This document shows positions 1-11,275 of a DNA stretch of 64,000 nt, one piece after another. Position 1 is the first letter of the stretch; each line of letters starts with the position of its first letter. A model generated the notes under the pieces. The model did not search any database and was not told the origin of the DNA. It saw nothing but the letters and a program-made list of their open reading frames with translations. Where the stretch lies: contig JBBDHG010000028.1 in the NCBI GenBank assembly GCA_037951165.1, forward strand, positions 124,001-188,000, read 5' to 3'. This stretch comes from Lophius americanus (Eukaryota; Chordata; Actinopteri; Lophiiformes; Lophiidae). The translations under genes and the position numbers were made by a program.

Positions 1-121
1 AAATGTCTATGTGGGCATAAAATATGAAAGTTATCCATTCGATAGTTTTCGGGTTATTACGAGTGATCTGTGGTGGTGGACTTGGCAGAGGTGGTGATAA
101 CGATTCCATTACATCCCAGAT

Positions 122-1120
122 TTTCTTCTTCTTGTTCATTCGCCTGTTCCCTTTAGAGGTCGCCAGAGCGGATCATTTGTTTCCATTTTGCCCTGCCCTC
201 TGCATCTACCTCTGTTACACTAACCCACTGCATATCCTCTCTCACGGCATCCAGAAACCGCCTCTTTGGTCTTCCTCTATACCTCCTGCCTGGCAGCTCC
301 ATCTCCAGCCATTTTAGTTCTGCCACCTCCTGATCTGCTTCCAGTCTTTTGGTCCGATCCGGCTTCCCTAAACCATCCACCAGATTGGCTCTCACTACCA
401 TCTTTCCCTTTGTTCTTGCTGGGACTCTTTAGTCACAGATAAATCCTGACATTCTTATTCCCTTTCATTCACACATGTATTCTGTCTTCTAGCGACTAAC
501 CTTCATTCCTCTTCTCAGCAGTGCATACCTGCACCTCTCCAGGTTTTCTTCCACCTGCTCCCTGCTCTCACTCCGGATCACAGTGTCATCCGCTAACATC
601 ATAGTCAATGAAGACTCCTGCGTGACCTCATCTGTCAGCCTGTTGATCACCACAGCAAACAACAAGGGGCCCAGGGCCGATCTTTGATGCAGTCCCACCT
701 CCACTGTAAACCCATCTGTGAATTCTACTGTAAGCATCACTGCCGTCATGTTGCTCTCATACATATCCTGCACAACTCTAAAATACTTCTCCGTCACTCC
801 AGAATTCCTCCCTCGGCACTCTGTCGTTCGCTTTCTCTAAAACCACAAAGACACAATGAAACTCCTTCTGACCTTCTCTGTATTCTTCCTTCTGAGCACT
901 CGTTATAAACATTGCATCTGTAGTGCTATTTCTTGGCAATAAACCATTCAGCTGCTTGTAACCTCTTTCTTTAGCCTTGCTTCCACTACTCTTTCCCAGA
1001 TCTTCATTGCGTGCGTGGCTCAACAGCTTTATAAATTAGAAGTTGCTGAAGGTCTGGATATCCCCTTCGTTCTTGAAAATCAGCACCAAAATACTTTTCC
1101 TCCATTCTTCACGCACCGCT
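122..1120 (-). mobile_element. Broken RTE-like non-LTR retrotransposon (LINE), 5'-truncated, reverse transcriptase to C terminus
   Basis: Read on the minus strand, this is the central and C-terminal part of a LINE ORF spread over several frames. Near 1090-1040 lies a block like KSI-VPIFKNKGDIQ. Residues resembling RT motif A follow (VFVVLEKANDRVPRE, about 890-840), then motif B (GLHQRSALGPLLFAVVI, about 700-650) and motif C (MMLADDTVI, about 610-585). The C-terminal tail is ELPGRRYRGRPKRRFLDAVREDM. The element ends at 124-135 with a TTC run (AAG on its own strand), as 3' tails of this LINE type do. Frameshifts and stops separate the blocks. In motif A the catalytic Asp expected after VFV is Val and the expected Tyr is Asn, so the enzyme is dead. 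The clade is a judgement from motif style; Expander/RTE is my best guess. Other pieces of the same family lie at 24790-24890 and 34695-35105. Confidence 0.85.
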
Positions 1121-2528
1121 CATTATACTAACCCCAAGTTAACAGTAATATGATAATTCCAAATGTGGACATTATTGAAAAACAGTTCAGAACCACAGAT
1201 TTAGTATAGAAATGCAAGAAAGCCAATCTTCCACAGCTAAGGGTCATCTCAGAGAGAAACGTTAACGTGAGCAGAGAGGTTAACATGAAGTGATGTTGTT
1301 GGGGTTGCCAGGACAACATTGAAGCTGTTCCGTAGTTCCTCATTCATGATCTCCTGTGTGCTGCATGAAAACCAACATGTAATCCCTGCATGAAAAAATT
1401 ACTCTGTGGAAGCCTATTTTATCGAAAGAACACGGGTTGAAAAAATACTGTGGTCTGTGCCAATATCTATCTTCTCACCCCTGCCTCTTCTTTTGCACCG
1501 TACACTCACATAAACCAGATACATGCCAAGCCAGGTCTTAAGGAGCGTTTCTTAGGTGTATTTGGACTTTGGAATGTAGGCAATGCAAGTCATCGTACTC
1601 GAGAGGAACTCGTTGCACTGCTGCAGCAGAGGTCTTTCGCTTTCTTTCTTTGCTTTCTGAAAAAAAAAAATCATTTGAAACTAGATGTTGTTTACGTCCT
1701 GGATAGTGCAAAGCAGAGGTTTAGTAGCCAGACATTGAAATACATGAGTTTTGTGTTCAACTTTCATCTCATTCGGTGCAGCTCAACCACTCCTAAAACA
1801 CATTGAGTGCAGAAGCTCAAAAAGAAGAAAAAATACCGAGCTACAGCTACACTGTCAGTTATTAAATGCTTCTCCTGTAACATACTGCAGTTCATACTTT
1901 CTTACTGTCTTAAATAAATATACAGTTTATTGCTGCATTCTTCATTAAGACAACCCAGGACTGTTCAAATCCCTCGGTATACTTTATTTACAGTCAAATA
2001 AAGTGAGTCCAACTGCGGCGGCAGGATGGGGGGGTTGGCACCACAATTTTCAGTGAAGCTTTTAATTCAATTAATTAATATGATTAGTGCCCTATTTTTG
2101 ATGTTTCCAACAGAAATGATTCATATCAGAAGGGACAAGCTCATCTGGTTCATTAAAAAAAAAAGATGTGTAACTGCTGATTCCAAAAGCTTTTCATTTT
2201 CTATACATAGAATTTGACAATTTGAAGCAGGATGAGACAATTTGTGACTGAGAACAACAATGCAACACTACTGGAAAAACTGAATCTGTGCCTGAGTGGA
2301 TAGACCATGACCTACATGCCCCTACAGAGCAGATGCAAAAAGGTTTTGAATTCTGTCCATCGCATTGACAGGACACGATTATAGACCAAACAAAAACTTG
2401 ACACACATAAAATGGATAAAGGGTGATCCCATTAGGCAGGGTCATTATCAAAATGTTGACTTTGTGTCAAAAGATTGAGCATTCTCAAATGTTGCTGTTA
2501 ATTGTAAACTTCTGCTCAACAATATTTT

Positions 2529-2560
2529 TTGGCATTCACGTCAGAAAATGTGAATGCCAA
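2529..2560. repeat. Perfect 11-bp inverted repeat (hairpin)
   Basis: TTGGCATTCAC (2529-2539) is followed by a 10-base loop and its exact reverse complement GTGAATGCCAA (2550-2560). No T-run follows, and nothing nearby suggests a transposon end. It is a short potential stem-loop of unknown meaning. Confidence 0.85.
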
Positions 2561-2846
2561 TGAAGATCATGAATTGTATCTCCGGCAATGTATTTACTGG
2601 ATATGACTGACATTAATACGGAAGACCAGTACTGTGATTTACAGCAAGGTTTTACAGTGTATCACTGTAGCCAAACTGTACAGCTGCTCATCTAAATAAT
2701 GTGAATAATGGATCAAGCCGTTTTGTTTTTCGTTGTAAAAGCTTCAGAGTGCAAACCCAGCCGTTCAGAGAACAATGTGAGAGACAGCATTCTGAGCCAA
2801 AAACCCCGACTTTAAATCACACACACGAAGAAAAACACAGTATTAA

Positions 2847-2860
2847 CCCCCCCCCCCCCC
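2847..2860 (+). repeat. Poly-C run, C14
   Basis: Fourteen consecutive C residues. On the minus strand this is a G14 run. Confidence 0.95.
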
Positions 2861-3648
2861 AGGCCCTGATGTTGGAGCAGCGACATCTCAGACACCCATT
2901 TTCTGCCACCATTTTCAGATTATTTACCACTACAAATGCAATCTCTGACTCTGATTGTCATTTCACCACCGCCCCAGCAAGAAATTAAATGGAAATGTCA
3001 AATGGTAAACTATTGTTGAACAACGCGAGCACGCCAGCCCATCACACACACAAACATGTAACCTCATGCATTGCACCCTCATGAAATTAGAATTTCCATT
3101 TGTTTAGCTCAGTTGGCAGCGTGTCCCAAGAGAAGCTTTGAGCAGCTAATGTTTTATTGATGGAAAGTTCACCTGGACGCTATGGTTTCTTTTGCACAAG
3201 CGTGTAAAACAGTGGGGTGTGTGTTGCTTTTTTTTGTGTATAAGCATGAAGGGGTGCCTAATTCCTGTTGCTCAGGATAAATGAATTTGTCTACGCTTGA
3301 AAGAATGTAGTCATTGCTTATTTATTTCTCGATTTCCTTTATCTTTAAAAAAAAAAAGAAAAGAATATTGTGCTGTTGTTTCTACCCTCTGGCACCTGCA
3401 GTCATTTACCCGCATTCTCTTTCTCTCTATCTCCCCTCTTCTCCTCCTCCTCTCACGTCACTACCAACACAATCTCTCTCCCCCAGTCTCTAGCAGCGGA
3501 GCATGCATCCCAGTGATGGGATATTGCTTTTCTAATCTTGCTGACATGGGACAATATTTATGTATTGTGTTTCAATATCCTTTTCCCATGCTCACGTAGG
3601 TCCTGGTTTGGCCTGGACACAATAGCATGGCACAAACACAGCAGTTCT

Positions 3649-3660
3649 CCCCCCCCCCCC
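3649..3660 (+). repeat. Poly-C run, C12
   Basis: Twelve consecutive C residues, 0.8 kb from the C14 run at 2847. Confidence 0.95.
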
Positions 3661-3824
3661 GCAAGCACCTATGTGCTTTTAACGTGCTTAATACTTTTCT
3701 TCCTCTGCATTCCAACAACAACACTGTAATTATGACAACACTTCATAATTACAGTGATATCATTGTTACTATGATTATTTGATCCCCGGAAATTCTGAGA
3801 CATTATGAAACCATCTTTTTCAGA

Positions 3825-4115
3825 GCCTTTGTGTTAAAGCGAGAACTCAACAACTATTTTAGGGACCATTTTTAAATGTTAAACCCACAATAACCTCAGT
3901 TCAAAGAAGAACTTGAGTGTTTTCGGGAAAGGGCAGTTATTTATGTCCGACATTATTACTTGCTTTATCTCAAAAAGTGTTTGGGCCGTCAGTTCTCAAT
4001 GGTTTGTCCGATGTATTCCAAACTTTGTATTTATATATAAGACTTGACTCGTGGAGGTGTAATATACATTTCTTTCAAAATATATGATTTAGTCATAAAA
4101 AAAACAACAATATCT
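3825..4115 (-). repeat. Family X dispersed repeat, degraded copy
   Basis: The best-preserved words are AAGAAGAACTTGAGTG, GGGAAAGGGCAGTTATTTAT, CTTTATCTCAAAAAGTGTTT and GGTTTGTCCGATGTATTCCA, in the same order as in the better copies at 4600-5035 and 30745-31140. The orientation is defined by the 42150 copy (taken as +), which makes this one minus. The right-hand part is too eroded to delimit. Confidence 0.6.
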
Positions 4116-4319
4116 TTTCCAGTCATAATTCATAGACTATTTCATTGATCATATTCCAAATTTTCAAATAATGTTTGGTAAAAACTGAATTTTATTTGGA
4201 AAATGGTCGGTATTTCCCACACTGACAGTTTACCTTCAAAAGTTTTCGAACCGTAGTCTCTAATTGATTGGTCTGACCTAGTCCAAACTATTGACATCAG
4301 AATAACTATCAATTAAATT

Positions 4320-4560
4320 ACAAAAAAAAACTGTTTTTTGGATATAACTTTTTAACCATCAGCCCAATTTTGTCCAAATTTAGTGTATATGAATCGACTC
4401 AAGAAGTTCTATCTGTTTTAATCTAATAGCTCATAGTTCACTGACTAGGCAGTTCTTTTTTTAAAGAAAAGTACTGTGGACATAACTCCACATTTAATTA
4501 CGGAATTCAATCAGGGGGATTAATTGCACAACACAGGGAATTGGGGACATTTCGGGGATA
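4320..4560 (-). repeat. Family X dispersed repeat, partial copy
   Basis: Contains the family words GATATAACTTTTTAACCATC, TTTTGTCCAAATTTAGTG and GAATCGACTCAAGAAG, the ACTCACTA-type block (here TTCACTGACTAGGC), then TTCAATCAGGGGGATTAATT. The last word recurs at about 4965-4985 in the next copy, so the two copies share an end and lie in direct orientation. Confidence 0.75.
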
Positions 4561-4599
4561 TACCTTTGCTGTCGGGGATGACAGGCCTGGTTAGTGTTA

Positions 4600-5035
4600 T
4601 TATTATATCCCGAAAAGTCGGGACACTATGGAATCATCCTCGCCGCAGCTGCATACGTCGCCGCAGATCTTTTCGTGTAAACGAGATCATTTTCAAATTG
4701 TATACCCCCAGAGACCTTACTGCGAGGATGAACTGGATTGAATTTGAGAAAAATCAGCTCGATCAGACAGTAGGGGGAGCTTTATCTCCAAAAGATTTCG
4801 GTTGGTCCAATTTTGTCCAAATTTGCTGCAAATGAATCATCTTGGGAGGAGCTCAATGTGGTATATAACATATCTTAGTCTAATAATTTACATTTTACTC
4901 ACTACGAGGTTCATTTGACAAAAACAGTGCTTTGCAGACAAAACTTCAAATTTGATTTGAAGAGTTCAATCAGGGGGATTGCTTGTAGAAAGAAGGGGAT
5001 AGGTTTTTTTTTTCGAAAATATACCTTTATATTCA
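4600..5035 (-). repeat. Family X dispersed repeat, near-complete copy
   Basis: The most complete antisense copy. In plus-strand order it has TATATCCCGAAAAGTCGGG, a CGCCGCAG-rich module, GATCATTTTCAAATTGTATA, GAGGATGAACTGGATTGA, CAGTAGGGGGAGCTTTATCT, GGTCCAATTTTGTCCAAATT, the AATCATCTTGGGAGGAG block, TTTACATTTTACTCACTACG and TTCAATCAGGGGGATT. These boxes occur in the same order (or all inverted) in other copies of this window. The short GAA/GAGGAAGAACTGG box marks the 5' side in this orientation. No coding capacity and no clear terminal inverted repeats were seen. Confidence 0.8.
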
Positions 5036-5087
5036 GGCAGCTGGAATGTGGCAGTTGTACCAATGGTCCAGTGAATAGTGAGTTGTC

Positions 5088-5549
5088 AGGCTCTCAATAC
5101 GTTCCAACCTCCACGTATAGGCATGAGCTCTGGGAAGTTGCTAAAACAATGAGGTCAAGGGCAAAATAGTCTAAAATGAGCGTCATTTATCAGGGGGCTG
5201 GGCTAAGCCTTAGAGATAAGGTGAGGAGCTCGGACATCGGGAGGAAATTTAGAATGGAGCAGTTACTTCTTCGTGTCAAGGGAGCCAGAAGAGGTGGTTC
5301 GGCTATATGATTAGAATGCCTGCAGGGTGCTTCTCTTTGGAGGTTTTCTGGGTGGAGCCAAATGGGACGAGACCTAAGGGTAGACACATAATTTGCTGTT
5401 GCATATCTCATCTGGCCTGGGGATCCTTCAGGATCCCCCGGATTGAGCTGGAGATGTACGTCTGGAATACGCTGCATTGTCTGCTGCCATTGCCACCCGA
5501 CCCCTGATAAGAAGATGAATGCATAGATGGATAAATGGATGGATGAATT
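5088..5549 (+). mobile_element. Rex3-like LINE, 3'-terminal fragment
   Basis: The translation, in shifting frames, follows the fish Rex3/RTE C terminus: HELW near 5124, GAGLSLRDKVRSSDI near 5200-5240, a ...LLLRVKGARR block, the RMPAG-like tract and AYLIWPGDPSGSP near 5400-5445. It closes with CCCGACCCCTGATAAGAAGATGAATG and a degenerate GATG/GGAT tail (5510-5549), the usual Rex3 3' end. Stops and shifts break it. It is one of five Rex3 pieces here, all on the plus strand. Confidence 0.8.
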
Positions 5550-6294
5550 ATCAGTTTCTTAGTGGGGAAAAAAAAAGTCAGGAATTAAAGAATAGAAAAA
5601 ACGTGGTCTGTGTGGAATAGAAAGCTGTTCTGGAAGTAGAGTCAGGAGCACTGATGGTTTGTGCTGTTTACATGGAGAGGACAAGCCTTAAGAACAACAT
5701 GTTTCGACCTGGAAATTGGCCCGGAGGCTTTGATGCACCTGCAGCACGTTACATGGAAGGAAGTTCTCCTTACTATTCAGCTAATCTCCTCTTTCACATT
5801 GAGCCCTCTTTGGCCTTCTCTGTCTGTCCATCTTCCTCTCACTGCCAAAGGGCATTGTAAGTCCTCTCACAGTGTGTGTCTGTACAGTTCAGCAGTGTCC
5901 CTCCAGACCTCACACCCGTCTCTCTCTCTCTCTCTCTCCTCTCCACAGCACACATCACTCTCTCCCCTATCCCAGTCCCTCGGGCTCTGACCTCGGCCAA
6001 ATGTCTGACAGCTCACTAAACAGAATGGACTCGTGATCTGCATCTGAGATAAAAACGCGAATACACATGTAGGCGCTGAACAAAGCGACCGCTTACTGTG
6101 TGTGTTAGTCAGTGATCTTGGTGTGCGAGTTTTTGTGTATGCTGGTGTGACTTTACAATGATTGGATGATTTTGAGTTAAAAGCAGTTTTCTTAAGTGGG
6201 AACACTTGGCAGCTAACCGATCCTTCAAAGAAATGAAGATACTGAAGACATGTCTTGTTTCTGAACGACAGAAGTGAACACTGTGAATGATATC

Positions 6295-6296
<2 letters not shown>
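5550..6296. other. No gene seen
   Basis: Mixed-composition sequence with a (TC)-rich tract near 5921-5945. The open frames on both strands run from unique sequence into microsatellites and show no domain. Confidence 0.45.

Positions 6297-6372
<76 letters not shown>
6297..6372 (+). repeat. (TG)38 microsatellite
   Basis: An uninterrupted 76-bp TG run. It pairs in inverted orientation with the CA run starting at 6531. Confidence 0.98.
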
Positions 6373-6373
<1 letters not shown>

Positions 6374-6529
6374 ACGTGGGTGTGCACGTGCGTATATGTA
6401 TTTAAGAGAGAGATCAACCTTGGACAGTGTTGCATCTGCCATTGAAGGAAAACACATCTCTGGCACAATGTTTAGTCTCTCTGTCTCTCGCTCCCTCTCT
6501 CTATCTATCTCTCCTGCTCTTTCTCTCTG

Positions 6530-6530
<1 letters not shown>

Positions 6531-6586
<56 letters not shown>

Positions 6587-6606
6587 CATACACACACACA
6601 CACACA
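6531..6606 (+). repeat. (CA)n microsatellite, 26 pure units plus interrupted tail
   Basis: Pure CA from 6531 to 6582, then CATGTACATA and a further CA run to about 6606. A CT-rich tract precedes it (6476-6530). Confidence 0.97.
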
Positions 6607-7599
6607 GATACATACAAGATGATCCTAAACAGTGATTTATGAGATGAGGGGGTCGTTTCAAGTAGGTTGTGAAATATTCAGCAGTCATTCCATATTCACA
6701 GCCGACTTAGTAGCGCTCGGGTAGGCTACACACTAGCTGGTTATACACACACCGATGCACTCTATCACCCCGGAGATCGAAGTGTCCATGTTAGCTTGTC
6801 AAATGTGTGCTGGGGGGAAAGGCTCATATGTTGCTGCTGCATTATAGGCGGCGTCATCGGTTTTTAGTCTAATCATCCCGGACATGTCCGCCTGTAACTA
6901 GTAAGAGGCAAAGTTGGAATCCACACAAAAAATTCAGTGACAGAACTCTTCCACTGGGAAATAAATAAACTTAGTGGTGCATGTACATATGCCGATACAC
7001 TCAGCTACTTCATTTGATGGAATTGAGGTGAAGGCTGGTAACCATGTTTTTTAAATTGTATTAAGTATTGAAGAGTTAGGTTTCCACTCTGGGATCAGAG
7101 CCGTTCCACAATCCTTTCGTTTTAAATGCTAAACTGCCAAGTTGGATTTCACCACTGCTCTACTGCACCGACCTGACACATCTCTCCGTACATACACTTT
7201 CAAGTCTTTCTGTCTTTTGCCACCTGTTTCTAAAGAGCTTCATTTTAATCTCCTGACATCAAAAATGCTTTTTTTCAGATCCTTCTTTTCTGTCAAAAAT
7301 GTGGGTCCTATAGGATGATCTTTTAGGATTACAACATGGTTGTCCAGCCCGTTGCAGGGACGTGATAAATCAAGATTATTTAAAAAGTCAAATAATAAAA
7401 AAAGATGATAACCTGTAATTACTGATTTTGTCAAACGATAGCAAATAGCAGCATAAGATAATTAATGTATTCTAAGATGCCAGAATGAAAGACTAACGTA
7501 TGGAATACATGTTTTCTGTCACTGATACCAGTGTGAACAAAGACAATCCTCTATAATGGGTTTCAATGGGGACCTAATTCCTAAAAGTAATTATTTAGT
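6607..7599. other. No gene seen
   Basis: Apparently unique, moderately AT-rich sequence without a recognisable repeat family or a convincing open frame. Confidence 0.45.
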
Positions 7600-7832
7600 T
7601 CATTCATTCATTCATTATTTACTGCTTATCCTGTTCAGGGTCACGGAGGGCTGCAGCCTATCCCAGCTAACATTGGGGTACACCTTTGACAAGTTGCCAG
7701 TTCATCGCAAGGCAGACACATAGAAACATACAACCACACATGCTCACACCCACCTATGGGCGACTTCAGTGTCACCAATTCACCTGTATCACATGTTTTG
7801 GACTGTGGGAGGAAGTTGGAGTTCCTGGAGAG
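7600..7832 (-). mobile_element. Teleost LINE 3'-end repeat, antisense
   Basis: On the plus strand it starts with ATTCATTCATTCATTATTTA, then ACTGCTTATCCTGTTCAGGG, GCAGCCTATCCCAGCTAACA, the CCAGTTCATCGCA block, ACTCACACC-type words and TGGACTGTGGGAGGAAGTTG. This order is typical of a very common fish interspersed repeat whose true 3' tail is (GAAT)n, so the element lies on the minus strand. Sister pieces are at 35485-35630, 41005-41130 and 59386-59612. I am sure of the family resemblance but not of the clade. Confidence 0.7.
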
Positions 7833-8115
7833 TTCTAAGTTCATCATAACAAATGTTGATTTAAAGGTTAAAGGGGAAGAATTTACTTGGGTCTCTCTGA
7901 ATATATTGAACATCCACAATGATGAGTATATAATCAGCTGAAAATATGAATTGTTGTCTTCAGTCAAGAGAGGGAGTGAGTGCTCTTCCACGGAGTCCTA
8001 TAAGTTGTTCTGCCATGTAAGTAGACTAAAAATGACAAACCATGTACTGCTAGCCACTAAGCAATAAAACCTTACCACTATACACATATATATTTACCTA
8101 TGAATTAGCACAGCA

Positions 8116-8118
<3 letters not shown>

Positions 8119-8154
<36 letters not shown>
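8119..8154 (+). repeat. (AT)18 microsatellite
   Basis: A pure AT run that abuts the left terminal repeat of the MITE at 8155. The TSD of that insertion would be AT-rich and lie inside this run. Confidence 0.95.
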
Positions 8155-8157
<3 letters not shown>

Positions 8158-8486
8158 TGCTGGGCAATGAATAATTTTTTTTATTGCGATTATACGCATG
8201 ATTTTCTGCGATTAATTGCAAATTTTAGTCTGTAGTCTGTTTTAGTCTGTGAAGTCCATGTTTGTAATCGCTTTTGTAGTCCACTTATTTTCATTTAGCA
8301 CTTTGACATTTTTGGACTTTTAGATTTGATCCAAATGTAAAGTGTGTTATAAATAAAATGTATTATTATTATTATTATAGCGGTGTGTATTGTATTTAAG
8401 AGATACTTGATACTTTGGACTCGAAGTACTCCAGTGATTAGAAAATTCTACTTTGCAGTGGTTACATATAACTTTGCCCAGCCCTA
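8155..8486. mobile_element. hAT-like MITE with inverted ends, carrying a nested LINE/SINE tail
   Basis: The left end TAGTGCTGGGCAATG (8155-8169) matches the reverse complement of the right end TTTGCCCAGCCCTA (8473-8486) apart from one or two bases. The internal TTGCGATTATACGCATGATT block near 8185 is a common sequence in fish non-autonomous hAT elements. The flanks are AT repeats (ATATATAT on the left, ATTATATA on the right), which is compatible with, but does not prove, an 8-bp target duplication. No transposase is present. A 3' tail of a retroelement sits inside at 8297-8379. Confidence 0.7.
8297..8379 (+). mobile_element. LINE/SINE 3' tail fragment nested in the MITE
   Basis: GATTTGATCCAAATGTAAAG followed by TGTGTTATAAATAAAATG and an (ATT)n tail resembles the 3' end of L2-type LINEs and the SINEs that borrow it. 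The same GATTTGATCCAAATGTAAAG word occurs inside the X copy at 17815-17880. Confidence 0.6.
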
Positions 8487-10029
8487 ATTATATATATCTA
8501 TATATATATAGATATATAGATATATATTATTATTTTTTTTTTTAAAGGGACATCGTAACCGGAGAGGCTACTCCATTACATACTTTCGACACCTGAAGTC
8601 CACGGTAGACTCATGACTGTTACAGTCTTTAAAGATAAATCATCTTCACTGGGTTTGATTTGGGTTGATTTTGAAAGACAACAATAAACAAAACATGTTG
8701 GGTCAAATGTCACAGTAACAGCTGAAAGAAAAAAAGAAGGAGGAAAGAATACAAATGAAAACTGAATCGGTCTGTAACTCAGTATAATTAAAACTTCCAT
8801 GCTGTCAAACTCTTAGTGCATCAGGGGGTTCTGGGGACAAAAGATATCTCAAAGAGGGATCCATTGTTGAAAGAAATTGGAGTACTGCTACACCACAGTA
8901 ATTCTGTAATAATTATTCTGGCATTAGTAGCGGGTAAGAAATTTGAATTATGCAAAATAATGTATCATATACTTAATGCATGGGCAAAAAAAACAAACAC
9001 AGAAATGAGATATCCAGACATCCAGATGTGGCCTAATTATTTTGATTGCTCAATTATTTTGTGAGATTGCTACCAAGATGTTGCCAGTTTTGGTTAAATT
9101 ATCTAAAGTTCTGTTTTTGTTATCAATGACAAGGGCAATGTCGTCACTTGCCTTTATCTGCTATTAATATTAAGAAGTGAATGTTAGCATGCTATAGCAT
9201 GCTATACTATTTGCTATACTATTATGGTTAAGAGGGGAAACGTTCTACTGCTATATATCAGCATGTCAAATATGCTGGTTTTAGTGAAGTCTCGAGAATA
9301 GGATCAAAAAACGTAGTTATCTGTACATGTTTCTGAGAGAGGAAAAGACAATTACTTTGAAAATGTTAGATCTTAACATAAAAGATGAAAACATAGACAA
9401 TGGCACACCTTTGAAATGAACCAAGAAACAATATCATTATCAAACCAAGCAAAGTCTTGAATGGTTCAAGCTACAGACACAACGCTGCTGTGAATTGTCT
9501 GGTTCTCAGATGAGTTTGTGCCCTTTGCCATTATGAATACAGATCCAATCTTCAAACACTGTGGTGTGGAAGATTATCCCCTGGTATGCACTCAAGAGCA
9601 GAAAGACAGCACTATTTTCTTCACCAGCTTCCTTGTATCTTCTACAGCTTTTTATTTCTGTCTGTTGTTGGTTGTCAAAACAATATATAGATAATCTGAA
9701 TTCATTCCCAGTAAGAGGAGGCCCAACCCAAAGCTTGCGACTGGAAAGTGTAAGCTGAGTTGAGTTGAGACGAGAAAGTAACTGATGTGATTCTTCAACC
9801 GTCAGTGGTAACATGCACACATAAAAATCTGTATCAACAGAAAATTCTTTGTTAAGATGATGCCCTTCATCTTGCATAAGCAAATAATGTTGAACAGATT
9901 ATCTGTGTGAGAGAGAGGCAATAAGTTCTTCCACAAGTTCTTCTTGACCTCTGTGAACTCTGAAATGGACTGATGCCAACTGTAAAACTGCTAGAAAGAG
10001 ATCAGATGTTTGATCACAATGATACTGAC
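8487..10029. other. No gene seen
   Basis: Starts with an AT-palindromic tract (8487-8530). A short tandem GCTATAGCATGCTATAC-like motif lies at 9188-9225. A 125-codon antisense frame (9506-9883) has ordinary composition but no recognisable domain and no visible promoter or splice context, so I treat it as chance. Confidence 0.4.
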
Positions 10030-10960
10030 AGAGTCTACCCAGTGGCAAGGTGCCAGGGGTGAATGACATTTGCCCCTAGCCTCTGAAGGCGTCGACAATT
10101 GAGTACCTGTGGAGTGGCAGACTAGAATGGTGGTCCCACTATTTAAAAAGGAAGACAGGAGGGCGTGTTCAAATTATAGGGGGATAACACTTCTCAGCCT
10201 AAGTTTACTCCAAGGTTCTTGATACAAGGCTCCCATTAATTGTCGAATCTCGGAAACAGGAGGAAATATGCAATTCTGGCCTGGTCGTGGTCGTGGTCAG
10301 TCCTGTAGGGGCTACTGTGGAAGTATGAGGTACTGGGCCATTGCTACTGGCCCTCCAGTCTCCGTACACAATGGCTTCATCAGTCTGTGACTTCCAGCTC
10401 GCTCTGGATCGGTTTGCAGCAGAGTATGAAGCTGCAGGTCCGATAAAGGACCAGGAGATGGACAAGCGGTTGATGCGGCATCAGCAGTATTGAGGGCAAG
10501 AGCTGAGTGCTCCGACAAAGCTCTCAACTTATTCCATCCACATCCTAACGCTCACCTATGGTCGGGAGCTTTGGGTTGAGGCCGAAACAATGAGGTAAAG
10601 GATACAAGTGGCTGAAATGAGTTTTATTCGTAGTATGGCTGGGCCCAGCCTTAGGCAGATAGGGGACAGAGCTCAGACATCCGGAGAGAACTCAAAGTAG
10701 AGCCACTGCTCCTTCACATCGAAAGGAGCCAGTTGAGATAGTTCAGGCATCTGATTAGGATGCCTCCCTTTGAAGGCTTTTCAGGCACGTCCAACAAGGT
10801 AGACCCAGAACTCACTGGAAGGACTATATATCTCATCTGGCCTGGGACCGCCTCCGAATCCCACAAAATAAGCTGGAGAGCGTTGCTGCGTAGAGGGATG
10901 TCTGGAAATCCCCTCTTAGCCTGTTACCACCACAACCCAGCTCTGTATAAGTGACAAGTG
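10030..10960 (+). mobile_element. Rex3-like LINE, internally deleted RT-to-3' fragment
   Basis: The first part carries GGCAAGGTGCCAGGGGTGAA, GTGGAGTGGCAGACTAGAAT, GGTGGTCCC, SNYRGITLLS-type coding near 10165-10200, and an E-Q-CGFRPGRG-type block near 10260-10290. The TGGCAGAC...GGTGGT word is the conserved Rex3 block used for PCR primers. The sequence then jumps to the TSSVCDFQLALDRF-like region near 10375-10420, so the segment with the catalytic FADD box has been lost. After that come the LTYG block (10550), SLRQIG, a mid-tail ISHLAW-type block (10830) and a 3' end near 10950. Many stops; inactive. Confidence 0.85.
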
Positions 10961-11059
10961 ACAGAAATGGCTCAATATTGACAAACTTTTTGAGTGTTCT
11001 GTTACAAGTACTCTGCATATCAATGTACTGTATTAAAGTAAGTTAGGGTGGCTTCAGTT

Positions 11060-11275
11060 TAACAAGAAATGTCAGAATGGAGCCAGTTGAGGTGGTTTGA
11101 GCGTCTGATTTAGATGCCATCTTTTTAAGATTTTCCAGACACATCCAACTGGGAGGAGAACCTAGGTTAGATACAAAACTTGCTGGAAAATTATTTATCT
11201 CATCTAACCTGGCGACACCTTAGGCCGAGATGGCTTGGATGAGCTGGAGAGCATTGCTGGGTTGACAGACAAAAA
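11060..11275 (+). mobile_element. Rex3-like LINE fragment, near the 3' end
   Basis: ATGGAGCCAGTTGAGGTGGT, the GTCTGATTTAGATGCC block, TTTTCCAGACACATCCAACT, GGGAGGAGAACC, TATTTATCTCATCTAACCTG and GGATGAGCTGGAGAGCATTG match, in order, the same blocks in the Rex3 copies at 5088 and 10030. It lacks the final tail. Confidence 0.75.

Larger units (their letters stand above)
1121..3820. other. No gene seen
   Basis: Unique-looking AT-rich DNA. The open frames here (largest 118 codons, 1450-1806) have no recognisable domain and run into an A-tract. The stretch contains the hairpin at 2529-2560, two poly-C runs (2847-2860 and 3649-3660) and a pyrimidine-rich tract near 3415-3485. No repeat family was recognised. 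Confidence 0.5.

Noticed and set aside
6109..6642. Several frames with poly-VC, poly-HT stretches
   Set aside because: Products of the TG and CA microsatellites.
9506..9883. 125-codon antisense frame as a possible exon or gene
   Set aside because: No domain, no visible splice or promoter context, and no sign of constraint; a frame of this length is expected by chance in 64 kb.
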